DNA from: Halorubrum sp. Atlit-26R
Lineage (GTDB): Archaea; Halobacteriota; Halobacteria; Halobacteriales; Haloferacaceae
Length of the DNA: 64,000 nt
Direction: 5' to 3'
NCBI RefSeq assembly: GCF_003666015.1
Contig: NZ_QPLT01000007.1
Location: 124,001 to 188,000 of the forward strand
Shown here: piece after piece, positions 1-7,433 of the stretch
How positions within the stretch are numbered: the first letter of the stretch is position 1
Layout of the letters: each line of letters opens with the position of its first letter
Translations under genes and position numbers: made by a program
Notes under the pieces: generated by a model
The model's input: only the letters and a program-made list of their open reading frames with translations
What the model was told of the DNA's origin: nothing
Databases searched by the model: none

Positions 1-48
1 TGGTGGTGTTCCGGCGAGTCGACGGGGAACGCTTCCAGATCACAATTG
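1..48. other. Left-edge sequence before repeat A
   Basis: I see no feature in these bases. They may be the end of a neighbouring gene or an intergenic stretch. Confidence 0.3.
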
Positions 49-423
49 ATTGCTTATAAATAGCTGATCGCCGAGCGGCGGTGGACATCTCCAAAGCCCC
101 AGTCGCTTGCTTATAAATAGCTGATCGCGGATCGGCGGTGAACTCCTCCAAAGCCCCAGTCGCGAGGCGGGCGCACGCTCGCTGCGCGCTTCACTCGGTC
201 GCTCACTCCGTTCGCTCCCTCGTTCCAGTGCTTGCGTCGCCTGCGCCCGCCTCGCGACTGCCCCTTTGAGTCCCACCCGACCGCACAGCGACCGCACCTC
301 ACGCCTCCCCAGCCTCGTCAGTCGCCTCCGCTTCGCTCCGGCGACTGACTCCCTCGCGCGTGCGACTCGCGGCCTTCGGCCGCTCGTCGGCACGCGCCGA
401 CCGCATTGTTCTTTATAAGCAAT
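49..423 (+). repeat. Structured intergenic repeat, copy A
   Basis: This non-coding element belongs to a family of four in the window. Its ends carry a 12-bp inverted repeat with a TATA-like core (49-60 against 412-423). Inside are a 17-bp stem (159-175 with 242-258), a 10-bp stem (317-326 with 340-349) and a third stem (356-363 with 390-397) capped by 369-374/378-383. Conserved single-stranded blocks lie between stems 1 and 2. A partial leader module (51-107) is tandemly repeated at 108-164. Open frames crossing it are not shared with the other copies, so I treat it as a structured RNA or a hairpin-type mobile element. Confidence 0.85.
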
Positions 424-512
424 TGTCGCCACCGGCCGCGAACATTTAAAAGCTAACTCGCGGTCGCCGCGGCCACCGCAACGACTTTCGTCGGTGATTG
501 CGACTCGGACAC

Positions 513-1532
513 ATGGTTCTCACCCGGCAGCGGCTGTTGGCCGCGCTGCTCGTCTCTCTGGCGGCGCTCGCGGCGGTCGTGCTGGCGAACGTGTTGCGGA
601 CCGTCGTGTTCGCGGTCACCGTCGCGTACGTCCTCTATCCCCTCCGGCAGCGGCTCGTCAGCCACGGACTCTCACGGCGGATCGCGTGCGCGGTCGCCAC
701 CGCGGTCGCGTTCGTCGGCGCCACGCTCCTCGTGGCGCCGCTGCTGTACGCGCTGTACCGGCGCCGCTCTCAGCTGATCGCGATCCTCGAGGGGATCCCG
801 GACGTCGTCCCGATCAGCGTCGGCGGCTTCGAGACGGTCGTCGAGATCGCGCCGTTCGTCGCGGCGGCCGAGACGTGGATCCGGGGGGTCGCGATCGCGG
901 TCGCGGGCGCGGCGCCGGTGCTCGTCCTGGAACTCGTCGTGTTCACGTTCCTCGTGTACGGCATCCTCTATCGCCCCGGCGCGGTCGGAACGGCCGTCTT
1001 CGGCGTGGTCCCCGCGGAGTACCACGACATCCCGATCCGGCTCCACGAGCGGACGCGGGAGACGCTGTACTCGATCTACGTGCTCCAGGCCGCGACCGCG
1101 GCGGGCACGTTCGTCCTCGCGCTCGCGGTGTTCCGGCTCCTCGGCTACGGCTCGCCCGTCCTGCTCGCCGTCATCGCGGGGGTCCTCCAGTTCGTCCCCG
1201 TCGTCGGGCCGAGCGTGCTGATCGTCGCGCTCGGGGCCGGCGACTTCCTCGTCGGCGAGACCGCCCGGGCGGTCGCCGTTATCGTGATCGGGCTCGTCGT
1301 CGTCGCGTTCGTGCCCGACGCGGTGATCCGGACCCGTCTCGCGGGCTGGGCCGGGAAGATCTCTCCCGGGCTCTACTTCGTCGGGTTCGTCGGCGGTATC
1401 CTCACGCTCGGCGCCGTCGGCGTCATCGTCGGCCCGCTGGTCGTGTCGCTGCTGCTCGAGGTGATCGACATGCTCTCGGAGGACGGTGCCTCGCCGGAGC
1501 CGGCCGACGGGACCGCGGACGCGGCCGAGTAG
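513..1532 (+). CDS. AI-2E family transporter-like membrane protein
   Basis: A 339-residue polytopic membrane protein with about seven to eight hydrophobic segments. The pattern is that of the AI-2E/PerM family (formerly UPF0118): two N-terminal helices, a long extracytoplasmic stretch, then a C-terminal block of helices with the typical Pro-Val-Val-Gly-Pro turn near residue 230. Family members are putative exporters, some linked to Na+/H+ antiport in halophiles; the substrate here cannot be told. I chose the ATG at 513; a TTG at 498 is in frame but unlikely. A TATA-like sequence at 444-452 suggests a short leader. The acidic C-terminal tail is usual for haloarchaea. Confidence 0.85.
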   Translation: MVLTRQRLLAALLVSLAALAAVVLANVLRTVVFAVTVAYVLYPLRQRLVSHGLSRRIACAVATAVAFVGATLLVAPLLYALYRRRSQLIAILEGIPDVVPISVGGFETVVEIAPFVAAAETWIRGVAIAVAGAAPVLVLELVVFTFLVYGILYRPGAVGTAVFGVVPAEYHDIPIRLHERTRETLYSIYVLQAATAAGTFVLALAVFRLLGYGSPVLLAVIAGVLQFVPVVGPSVLIVALGAGDFLVGETARAVAVIVIGLVVVAFVPDAVIRTRLAGWAGKISPGLYFVGFVGGILTLGAVGVIVGPLVVSLLLEVIDMLSEDGASPEPADGTADAAE

Positions 1533-1595
1533 CACGCCCGCCCGCCTCCGCCGCCGGTACGGCTTTCCCTCCGCCGACCGTCCGTTCGGTATCTG

Positions 1596-3242
1596 ATGTC
1601 CTCGACGGATACTCCCACCGCGGTCGGCGACGCGCCGACGCTCGCGGCGCGACGGCTCGACGGCCTCGCCGACCGCGTGGCGCGCTCGCGGCCGGCGGAC
1701 GACGGCGACGGCCCGAGCGGTGACCCCGACGTGATCGACGTGTTCGCCCCGGCGACCGACGAGCGGATCGGCCGCGTGCCGGCCTGCGACGCCGACGACG
1801 TCGAGGCCGCGGTCGAGCGCGCCCGGGACGCGCAGGCGGCGTGGGCCGAGACGCCCGCGACGGAGCGCGCCCGGGTCGTCGACCGGTTCGGCGACCTCGT
1901 CGCGGAGCGCCGCGAGGAGCTACTGGACGTGCTTCAGGTCGAGACCGGGAAGTCCCGCCGCACCGCGGTCGAGGAGCTGTTCGACGTGCCGACCGGCTGT
2001 TCGTACGTCGCGAGCGAGGCCCCGGACGCGCTCGCCGAGGAGCGACGCCGGGGCGTCGCGCCCGGGATCACGACGGCGACGGTCACCCGCGAGCCGGTCG
2101 GCGTCGTCGGCGTGATCTCGCCGTGGAACTACCCGCTCACGCTGTCGATGGCCGACGCGATCCCCGCGCTCGTCGCGGGCAACGCGGTCGTGCTCAAACC
2201 CGACGAGAAGACGCCGTACGGGGCCCTGCTGCTCTCAGAGCTGCTGGAGGTCGCCGGCCTCCCCGACGACCTCTTCCAGGTCGTCACCGGCGAGGGCCCC
2301 GAGGTCGGCCCGCCGCTGATCGACGCGGTCGACTACGTCGCGTTCACCGGCAGCACGGCGACCGGGCGGACCATCGCGGAGCGCGCGGGCCGGAACCTGA
2401 TCGGCTGCTCGCTGGAGCTCGGCGGCAACAACCCGCTGGTCGTACTCGGGGACGCCGACGTCGAGGAGGTCGCCCGCGGCGCGGTCCAGGCCTGCTTCTC
2501 GAACGCCGGCCAGCTCTGCCTCTCCGCCGAGCGGGTCTACGTCGTCGAGTCCGCGTACGACGCCTTCCTCGACGCGTTCGTCCGCGAGACCGAGGCGCTG
2601 ACGCTCGGGACGGGGTACGACTACGACGCCGACCTCGGCTCGCTCGTCGACGCCGACCAGCTGGCGCGCGTCGAGTCGCACGTCGCGGACGCCCGCGAGC
2701 GCGGCGCGACCGTCGAGACCGGCGGCCGGGCGCGCCCCGACGTCGGGCCGTACTGCTACGAACCCACCGTCCTGACTGGCGTCGACCCGGACGCGACGCT
2801 CGCCTGCGAGGAGACGTTCGGCCCCGTCGCCGCGGTGACGCCGGTCCCCGACGCGGCGGCCGCGGTCGACGCGGCCAACGACTCGCCGTACGGACTCAAC
2901 GCGAGCGTCTGGACCGCGGACCGCGAGCGCGGCGCAGAGATCGCCCGCGAGATCGACTGCGGCACGGTGAACGTCAACGACGCGTTCCTCGCGACCTGGG
3001 GCGCCGTCGACGCGCCGATGGGCGGGTTCGGCGACTCCGGGCTCGGCCGCCGGCACGGGCGAGAGGGGATTCAGCGGTACACGGAGACGCGGACCGTCGG
3101 CGTCTCGCGAGTCGGGCCGCTGACGTTCCCCGAGCGGATCCCGACGGACTGGTTCGTTCGCGGCGCCTTCGCCGCGATGGGAGTCGGGCGGCGCGTCGGC
3201 CGCTCGCTCGACGCGGTGCGGCGGCGCCTGTCGCGTCGCTGA
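1596..3242 (+). CDS. NAD(P)-dependent aldehyde dehydrogenase, succinate-semialdehyde type
   Basis: A 548-residue member of the ALDH superfamily, which oxidises an aldehyde to the acid with NAD(P)+. Visible signatures are the Pro-Trp-Asn-Tyr motif near 176-180 (catalytic Asn178), the Phe-Thr-Gly-Ser cofactor turn near 250, Glu274 in the Leu-Glu-Leu-Gly-Gly motif and the catalytic Cys308 in Gly-Gln-Leu-Cys. The C-terminus is about 40 residues longer than usual and basic (near 505-548), and the first 45 residues form an acidic leader. Succinate semialdehyde is a family-based guess; other aldehydes are possible. It stands alone, 64 bases after the transporter gene. Confidence 0.85.
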   Translation: MSSTDTPTAVGDAPTLAARRLDGLADRVARSRPADDGDGPSGDPDVIDVFAPATDERIGRVPACDADDVEAAVERARDAQAAWAETPATERARVVDRFGDLVAERREELLDVLQVETGKSRRTAVEELFDVPTGCSYVASEAPDALAEERRRGVAPGITTATVTREPVGVVGVISPWNYPLTLSMADAIPALVAGNAVVLKPDEKTPYGALLLSELLEVAGLPDDLFQVVTGEGPEVGPPLIDAVDYVAFTGSTATGRTIAERAGRNLIGCSLELGGNNPLVVLGDADVEEVARGAVQACFSNAGQLCLSAERVYVVESAYDAFLDAFVRETEALTLGTGYDYDADLGSLVDADQLARVESHVADARERGATVETGGRARPDVGPYCYEPTVLTGVDPDATLACEETFGPVAAVTPVPDAAAAVDAANDSPYGLNASVWTADRERGAEIAREIDCGTVNVNDAFLATWGAVDAPMGGFGDSGLGRRHGREGIQRYTETRTVGVSRVGPLTFPERIPTDWFVRGAFAAMGVGRRVGRSLDAVRRRLSRR

Positions 3243-3292
3243 TCGGGTATCTGGTCGCCGGAGAAAAATGACGGAAATACGGAAGCGGGGAG

Positions 3293-3880
3293 CTACTCGT
3301 CGTCGATCAGGTCGCCGAACACGGACGCCGCGGTGTCGGGGACGTCGAAGTCGTGGTAGTGCTCGCCCTTCTCGTTCGAGAGGATGTTGAGCGCGGCGGC
3401 GGCGCCGTCGCCCGCGGAGATGACCGCCTGCCACTCCTCGGCGCGGGCCATCGCGCCGGTCGCGTAGGCGCCCTCGACGCTGGTCTCCATCGAGACGCCG
3501 ACGCTGACGGTGTCGTCGTCGTCGAACTCGCAGCCCAGCTCCTCCGCGAGGTCGCGGTTCGCGCCCGTCGCGAGGACGACGTAGTCGGCGTCGTACTCGC
3601 CCTCCTCGGTCGAGACCGTGAAGCCGTCACCGGCCGACTCGACGCCGGTTACCTCCTCGCCCTGATGGCGGTCGACGCCGAAGTCGTCGACCTGCTGGCG
3701 CGCGGTCGCCATGAACTCGCTGCCGCCGACCGAGCCCACGCCGAGATAGTTGAACAGGTGCGCCTTGTGCATCCACGTCTCGTCCGTGTCGAAGAGGACG
3801 GTGTCGAGGCCGTTCTTGCTCGCGAACAGTCCCGCGCTCAGTCCGGCCGGTCCACCGCCGACGATTGCGACATCTGTCAT
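3293..3880 (-). CDS. Half-size FAD-dependent oxidoreductase (TrxB-like)
   Basis: A 195-residue protein starting with the dinucleotide-binding motif Gly-Gly-Gly-Pro-Ala-Gly at residues 8-13. It contains the Ala-Thr-Gly-Ala motif (near 113) and the C-terminal Gly-Asp-Gly-Ala-Ala motif (near 158) of thioredoxin-reductase-like flavoproteins. It lacks the separate NADPH domain and the redox-active CxxC of real thioredoxin reductases, and is a little over half their length. Many haloarchaea carry such single-domain flavoproteins, and the electron partner is unknown. The ATG at 3880 is chosen because it places the FAD motif at the N-terminus; upstream in-frame codons look non-coding. Confidence 0.8.
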   Translation of the reverse strand: MTDVAIVGGGPAGLSAGLFASKNGLDTVLFDTDETWMHKAHLFNYLGVGSVGGSEFMATARQQVDDFGVDRHQGEEVTGVESAGDGFTVSTEEGEYDADYVVLATGANRDLAEELGCEFDDDDTVSVGVSMETSVEGAYATGAMARAEEWQAVISAGDGAAAALNILSNEKGEHYHDFDVPDTAASVFGDLIDDE

Positions 3881-3971
3881 GCGCGACACAACGGTGTCCG
3901 ACGCATAAGAGTTGGCGGAAGCGGGGATCGACGGGCCTCGCGCGCGCGACCCCGACCGTGACCCGGCGCCG

Positions 3972-4874
3972 CTACTCCGCGAAGTCCTCGAGCGATCCGG
4001 CGCCGTTGCCTCCGACGTCGTCATCCCCGGAGGTGTCCACGTCGGGGATGTCGCCCTCCGAGCCGCTCGTGTCGGAAGCGCCCGATCCCTCGCCGTCCGA
4101 CTCCTCGGGGTCGGACGCCTCCCACGGGTCGTCGGGATCGACCGGCTCGACGGCGCGGTCGAGCTCGTCGGCGTCGTACTCGGTCTCCTCGTCGAGTATC
4201 ATCGCGAGCCGCTGCCAGCGCGCGCTCCGCTCGTCTTCGCCCTCCGGGCCGACGCGGGCGCCGTGGGTCTTGAAGAATCGGGTGCCCCGCCCGCGCTTCG
4301 ACCCCTCGCCGGTGTGGCCGTCGAAGACCGCGTCGAACTTGCCCTCCGGTTCGAGGTCGCCGATCGGGAAGTCGTGGGCGGGCTCCTCGCCGCGCTCGCC
4401 GGCCTCCGCCCGGACCTCGGCGACGGCGGAGAAGTAGGCGTCCGCGTTCGACGCCTCCCGGGTCGAGCGCGCGCGGGCCGCAGCGAGCGCGGCGTGGACC
4501 GCACAGAGCCGGCCCTTCCATTCGTCCGGCTCCCAGCGCTCGGTGGCGAGCTCCTCGTAGCGCTCGATCAGGAGCGCGACCTCGTCGCCCGCGCGGAGGT
4601 CCTCGACGACGTAGAGGTTGAGCCGGTCCCAGAGGTTCCAGGCGTAGCCGGAGCGCGCGAGCTCCCACGCCGCCCACGCCGCGACCTCCTCGTCGGAGCG
4701 TCGGACCGCCTTCTGGAGGAGGCTGGAGACGACGTAGCGGCTGTACCCGCCGTCCGTCTCGTTGGGCTCCTTCTCCTCGCCGAAGTCGTTCTCGCCCGTC
4801 GCGTCCGGCGTCGTCTCGGTTTCGAGGCTCCCGTCCGACCCGAACGTCGCCTGTCTGTCGTCGCCGTCGGCCAT
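3972..4874 (-). CDS. Conserved haloarchaeal protein with RarA/MgsA C-terminal-like helical region
   Basis: A 300-residue acidic protein. Residues about 45-110 form a helical block (sequence around Leu-Gln-Lys-Ala-Val-Arg-Arg-Ser-Asp-Glu) that resembles the region following the AAA+ domain in RarA/MgsA replication-associated ATPases. No Walker motifs are present, so it is not an ATPase. The last 80 residues are Asp/Glu/Ser/Gly-rich and probably disordered. The likeness suggests a clamp-loader-type helical fold, but this is inference. It is transcribed in the same direction as the downstream flavoprotein gene, 91 bases apart. Confidence 0.65.
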   Translation of the reverse strand: MADGDDRQATFGSDGSLETETTPDATGENDFGEEKEPNETDGGYSRYVVSSLLQKAVRRSDEEVAAWAAWELARSGYAWNLWDRLNLYVVEDLRAGDEVALLIERYEELATERWEPDEWKGRLCAVHAALAAARARSTREASNADAYFSAVAEVRAEAGERGEEPAHDFPIGDLEPEGKFDAVFDGHTGEGSKRGRGTRFFKTHGARVGPEGEDERSARWQRLAMILDEETEYDADELDRAVEPVDPDDPWEASDPEESDGEGSGASDTSGSEGDIPDVDTSGDDDVGGNGAGSLEDFAE

Positions 4875-5003
4875 GTCCCCGCTCCCGCCGCGAGCGACTT
4901 AACTGCCGCGCGGCGAGCGCGCTCCGGACGCGACGAGAGCGGCGTTCGAGTCCCGCGATCGGGGCCGCGGTACGGCGGATCACACCTGCTCTGAAAGGGA
5001 ACC

Positions 5004-5009
5004 CTTAAG
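5004..5009 (+). promoter_or_regulatory. TATA-like box of tRNA-Tyr
   Basis: CTTAAG lies 28-33 bases before the 5' end of tRNA-Tyr, the spacing expected of a haloarchaeal TATA element. Confidence 0.5.
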
Positions 5010-5036
5010 TCGAATCCGGCGGCTATGTTTCGGTAA

Positions 5037-5110
5037 CCGCCCTTAGCTCAGCCTGGTAGAGCAGTCGACTGTAGATCGACTTGTCCCCCGTTCAATTCGG
5101 GGAGGGCGGA
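5037..5110 (+). tRNA. tRNA-Tyr: tRNA-Tyr (anticodon GTA)
   Basis: A 74-nt tRNA without intron. The 7-bp acceptor stem begins with C1-G72, an identity mark of archaeal tRNA-Tyr, and the discriminator base is A. The anticodon loop CTGTAGA sits on a 5-bp stem and gives anticodon GTA. The last 21 bases plus 5 flanking bases are duplicated at 5242-5267, which marks this gene as an integration target. Confidence 0.95.
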
Positions 5111-5115
5111 CTGAA
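5090..5115 (+). repeat. att-like direct repeat, left copy (tRNA-Tyr 3' end)
   Basis: This 26-bp stretch covers the T-arm and acceptor 3' strand of tRNA-Tyr plus five bases. It is repeated without mismatch at 5242-5267. Another 18 matching bases follow both copies at the same offset (5127-5144 and 5279-5296). Integrases of archaeal elements typically recombine at tRNA 3' ends and leave such duplications. Confidence 0.8.
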
Positions 5116-5117
5116 CC

Positions 5118-5151
5118 TCAGCAACCGTGAGCGACAGCGAGCGGTTGCTGA
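5118..5151 (+). other. Hairpin just after tRNA-Tyr
   Basis: Arms 5118-5127 and 5142-5151 are perfectly complementary (10 bp) with a 14-base purine-rich loop. It could act as a transcript end or processing structure for tRNA-Tyr. It could equally be part of the tRNA-derived repeat described here. Confidence 0.5.
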
Positions 5152-5241
5152 CCGAGAGGGACGACCGACCCGAATTGAGCAGACGAGTCACAGCCCGGAA
5201 CGGCGAGCGAAGCGAGCCGCACGCCCGGACTGTCTCGGCGA

Positions 5242-5267
5242 GTTCAATTCGGGGAGGGCGGACTGAA
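5242..5267 (+). repeat. att-like direct repeat, right copy
   Basis: An exact copy of the tRNA-Tyr 3' end, 152 bases downstream of the original. The 126-bp interval holds no gene. Lower-GC foreign-looking DNA begins right after this copy, so it is probably an attachment-site scar at the border of the 5.3-8.4 kb island. Confidence 0.8.
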
Positions 5268-5333
5268 TTTCTACACTTGTGAGCGACAGCGAGCGGCTGA
5301 CGGCTTTACTCCTGGCGAGAGATTAACTCCGAT

Positions 5334-5552
5334 GTGCCGGCGCCGCACCACTTCTACGTAGGCGTGGCGCTGTCGCTGTTCGGCTTCACGTCGACCTGGC
5401 CGTACTACCCGGCGACCGCCTCGGGCTTCGCGTTCATCGGTCTGCTGGTCGCGCTTGACGACGTGATCGAGCATATGACGCCGTATTCGACGCCGCTCGA
5501 TCAACTATGGAAGCGTGTCGTACACCCATTTGTTAGAATATTGGGGATTTGA
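5334..5552 (+). CDS. Small membrane protein of integrated-element type
   Basis: A 72-residue protein that starts with GTG. Residues about 6-42 are hydrophobic (two short membrane passes or one long one), followed by an acidic turn and a basic C-terminus. I recall similar short proteins from haloarchaeal mobile DNA but cannot name a family. It is the first gene after the right att-like repeat. The function is unknown; a role tied to the integrated element is inferred only from its place. Confidence 0.55.
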   Translation: MPAPHHFYVGVALSLFGFTSTWPYYPATASGFAFIGLLVALDDVIEHMTPYSTPLDQLWKRVVHPFVRILGI

Positions 5553-5661
5553 TCGGCTAATAGGCCCTATTACGTTTTTAGAGCGTTTATTCCGGTCGAT
5601 GTTTCATAGGCCAGTTACACCAAGTTTATGCCCCATCCGGGCTGAATGGGTGTTGTACGAC

Positions 5662-6225
5662 ATGGCTCCCAGTAACCCCTCTGACGATCCTCAGGTGAGT
5701 CTAGATGAGGACGATCAGGAGGAGCTAAAGGAGATAATCGTGGAGTTCCTTTCGCGGTATGAGGGACTCTATGAGAAACGGATACAGAAGTTAATCTTCT
5801 ACGGGGAGATATACACTGCTCAGAAAACGGGCCAGCGATTGACGGATGCTACTTTCATCCCGTATATGTATGGTCCGTTCTCTGAGGTAGTGCGGCAGGC
5901 TTTGGATGATCTAAAGTCCGAGGGCAGAGTCCAGATCCGGGAGGACGGGCAGTATGCCACTAGTCTGGATGGGGGAGATCTCTCGCCGAAGAAAGAATAT
6001 CTCATCAGCCGCATCCATGAGGAGACTCGTCGGATGTCCACTGATGAGCTTGTCAAACACGCCAAGGACTCTTGGCTTTGGCAGAACTTTGACCAGGAGG
6101 AGGAGATGGACTTCGCAGAGTATATTGACGAGGTCATCATGCCTCCTGAGATGCGTAATCGTATCGGCGAGCCCGATCGCGACCCGGTTGATGACCCTGA
6201 TTTAGAGAATCTCCTTAGCTCTTAG
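5662..6225 (+). CDS. Panacea-domain (DUF4065) antitoxin-like protein
   Basis: A 187-residue protein. Residues about 22-125 match the Panacea/SocA-like DUF4065 pattern: a helical start, Lys-Leu-Ile-Phe-Tyr-Gly-Glu-Ile-Tyr, then Tyr-Met-Tyr-Gly-Pro-Phe and an alternating helix. Panacea proteins are antitoxins for many unrelated toxins (PanAT systems). Its stop is followed with no gap by the start of the next gene (6226), which looks like a RelE-fold toxin, so the two form an operon. I chose ATG 5662 since upstream codons in frame lack coding character; TTTATG at 5625-5630 could be its promoter box. The GC content is much lower than in flanking genes, a sign of transfer. Confidence 0.75.
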   Translation: MAPSNPSDDPQVSLDEDDQEELKEIIVEFLSRYEGLYEKRIQKLIFYGEIYTAQKTGQRLTDATFIPYMYGPFSEVVRQALDDLKSEGRVQIREDGQYATSLDGGDLSPKKEYLISRIHEETRRMSTDELVKHAKDSWLWQNFDQEEEMDFAEYIDEVIMPPEMRNRIGEPDRDPVDDPDLENLLSS

Positions 6226-6810
6226 ATGTCGGAATTGCCGACTGACACCCCGTGGGATGTCAATTGGGACAAAAAATTCGAAGAGCAAGTTGACAAATTG
6301 AAAAGTGGTGGGTCCTTTGACAGCTATCGAAAGCAGATTATAAAGATAATCGAGAATCCAGTCCGTGAGGGTAAGTACAAGAGTAAGAATCTGAAAGGTT
6401 TGAAAACGTGCCACGTGTCTGGCAGTACGCAGGATATTATCTGTTTTGAACTTACTCCGGGTATTAACGATCAGGGACAGAGGTCCAATATTGATGAGTT
6501 GTACTTCCATTTTATAGATCACTGGGACAACTACGATTCAGCTCTTTGTGGTCGGGATCCCGCAAGTAGGGACCTAAAATTCGAGATTCAGATTCCCTAC
6601 TTGGCTCAGGGATTCGAAATAGAACGTGTGAAAAGCTCAGTGTATAATCTCGTCGGTGACGTAGACGGATGTGCTGTCACTAACGAAGATTGGGGCGACG
6701 AGTACCTTCTACTTGAAGGAAACATCCCTAGATCAATGGAAGAAGACCTGAACGAACTGATGCCCGAAGACGCTAAGACGGAGATCGTGGACGACGGACT
6801 ATTTGATTAG
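6226..6810 (+). CDS. RelE/ParE-like toxin with C-terminal extension
   Basis: A 194-residue protein directly following the Panacea gene. Residues about 16-75 fit the RelE/ParE/YafQ core: an amphipathic helix pair, an Asn-Pro-Val-Arg-Glu-Gly-Lys turn, a Lys-Asn-Leu-Lys-Gly-Leu segment, then beta strands containing Asp-Ile-Ile-Cys-Phe-Glu. Canonical members stop at 90-100 residues. This one has about 100 extra acidic residues of unknown role. RelE toxins cut mRNA on the ribosome and ParE toxins poison gyrase; which applies here cannot be read. The toxin role rests on the fold pattern plus the Panacea partner. Confidence 0.6.
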   Translation: MSELPTDTPWDVNWDKKFEEQVDKLKSGGSFDSYRKQIIKIIENPVREGKYKSKNLKGLKTCHVSGSTQDIICFELTPGINDQGQRSNIDELYFHFIDHWDNYDSALCGRDPASRDLKFEIQIPYLAQGFEIERVKSSVYNLVGDVDGCAVTNEDWGDEYLLLEGNIPRSMEEDLNELMPEDAKTEIVDDGLFD

Positions 6811-7043
6811 ACGAACGCCTGCGTCCGCTCTTCAGTATGCTCGCTGACGACCTCGTCAACGCCGTCCCGGTCAACCATCGCCGCGTGTAGGGCCTCGCCC
6901 GTCATCATCAGCTCGCTCATATCGTCGGCCTGCTCGATCCCCTAGTCCCACGCTTCACGTTCACCGGGACGGAAGATCCCGTGGTCGTCGATCGCGGCGA
7001 CCAATTCACGCAGATCCTCGCGATAGGCGGATTGGAGAGACAT
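6807..7043 (-). pseudogene. Small acidic protein gene interrupted by one amber codon
   Basis: An ATG at 7043 opens a frame of 79 codons ending at TAA (6807-6809), with a single TAG at codon 34 (6942-6944). The text on both sides of the TAG keeps protein-like composition: a helical N-terminal part with Glu-Leu-Val-Ala-Ala-Ile-Asp-Asp and a C-terminal part ending in Gln-Ala-Phe-Val. TGG to TAG would be one substitution. It is most simply a recent pseudogene; read-through is possible but unsupported. Its end overlaps the end of the convergent toxin gene by four bases. Confidence 0.6.
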
Positions 7044-7129
7044 GTTTCACTTTTACTCATCGGACATGGCTTATGTCTTTATTTAAACACCGGCTCGTTC
7101 GAGGTGTGCCGCCAAGGAGGACGCAGCAG

Positions 7130-7330
7130 ATGATGGTGGAGCAGCGCGCGAAGGAACTGGAGGATTTCCAGCGGATGCTCCGGCCGGAGGCAGAGATGTC
7201 GTTCGGCGAGGTGCTGGGGATGATGGGCGCCAACGCTGGCGCTGCTGATTACCTGGAGCCGGCGTCACCGCGGCGGGGGATGGACCTCTCGCTGTACATC
7301 GAGGCCGAACTGGAGCAACAGGCGCTCTAA
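7130..7330 (+). CDS. Small hypothetical protein with a strong Shine-Dalgarno site
   Basis: A 66-residue acidic, Met- and Glu-rich protein with a helical N-terminal half and no recognised domain. The start is decided by AAGGAGG at 7114-7120, nine bases before ATG 7130, a stronger ribosome-binding site than is usual in this genome. An in-frame ATG at 7073 would add 19 basic residues but has no such site. A TATA-like TTTATTTAAAC sits at 7078-7088. It is divergent from the amber-interrupted gene and lies within the low-GC island. Confidence 0.55.
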   Translation: MMVEQRAKELEDFQRMLRPEAEMSFGEVLGMMGANAGAADYLEPASPRRGMDLSLYIEAELEQQAL

Positions 7331-7433
7331 AGAGAAATTGAAGAATTATAGCAAGAAATTGAGCAATTAAAGAACTATCTGATCTCAAGTGAGTGAATAA
7401 ATAGAGTTTGAATGTGGTGTATGCTGTCCAGTA

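Noticed and set aside
40-432. A 130-codon minus-strand frame across repeat A
   Set aside because: The frame is not kept in copies B, C and D, is Arg-rich, and the DNA is explained by hairpins with compensatory changes.
5081-5266. A 61-codon frame starting inside tRNA-Tyr
   Set aside because: It overlaps the tRNA and its duplicated end; no ribosome-binding site and no protein-like composition.
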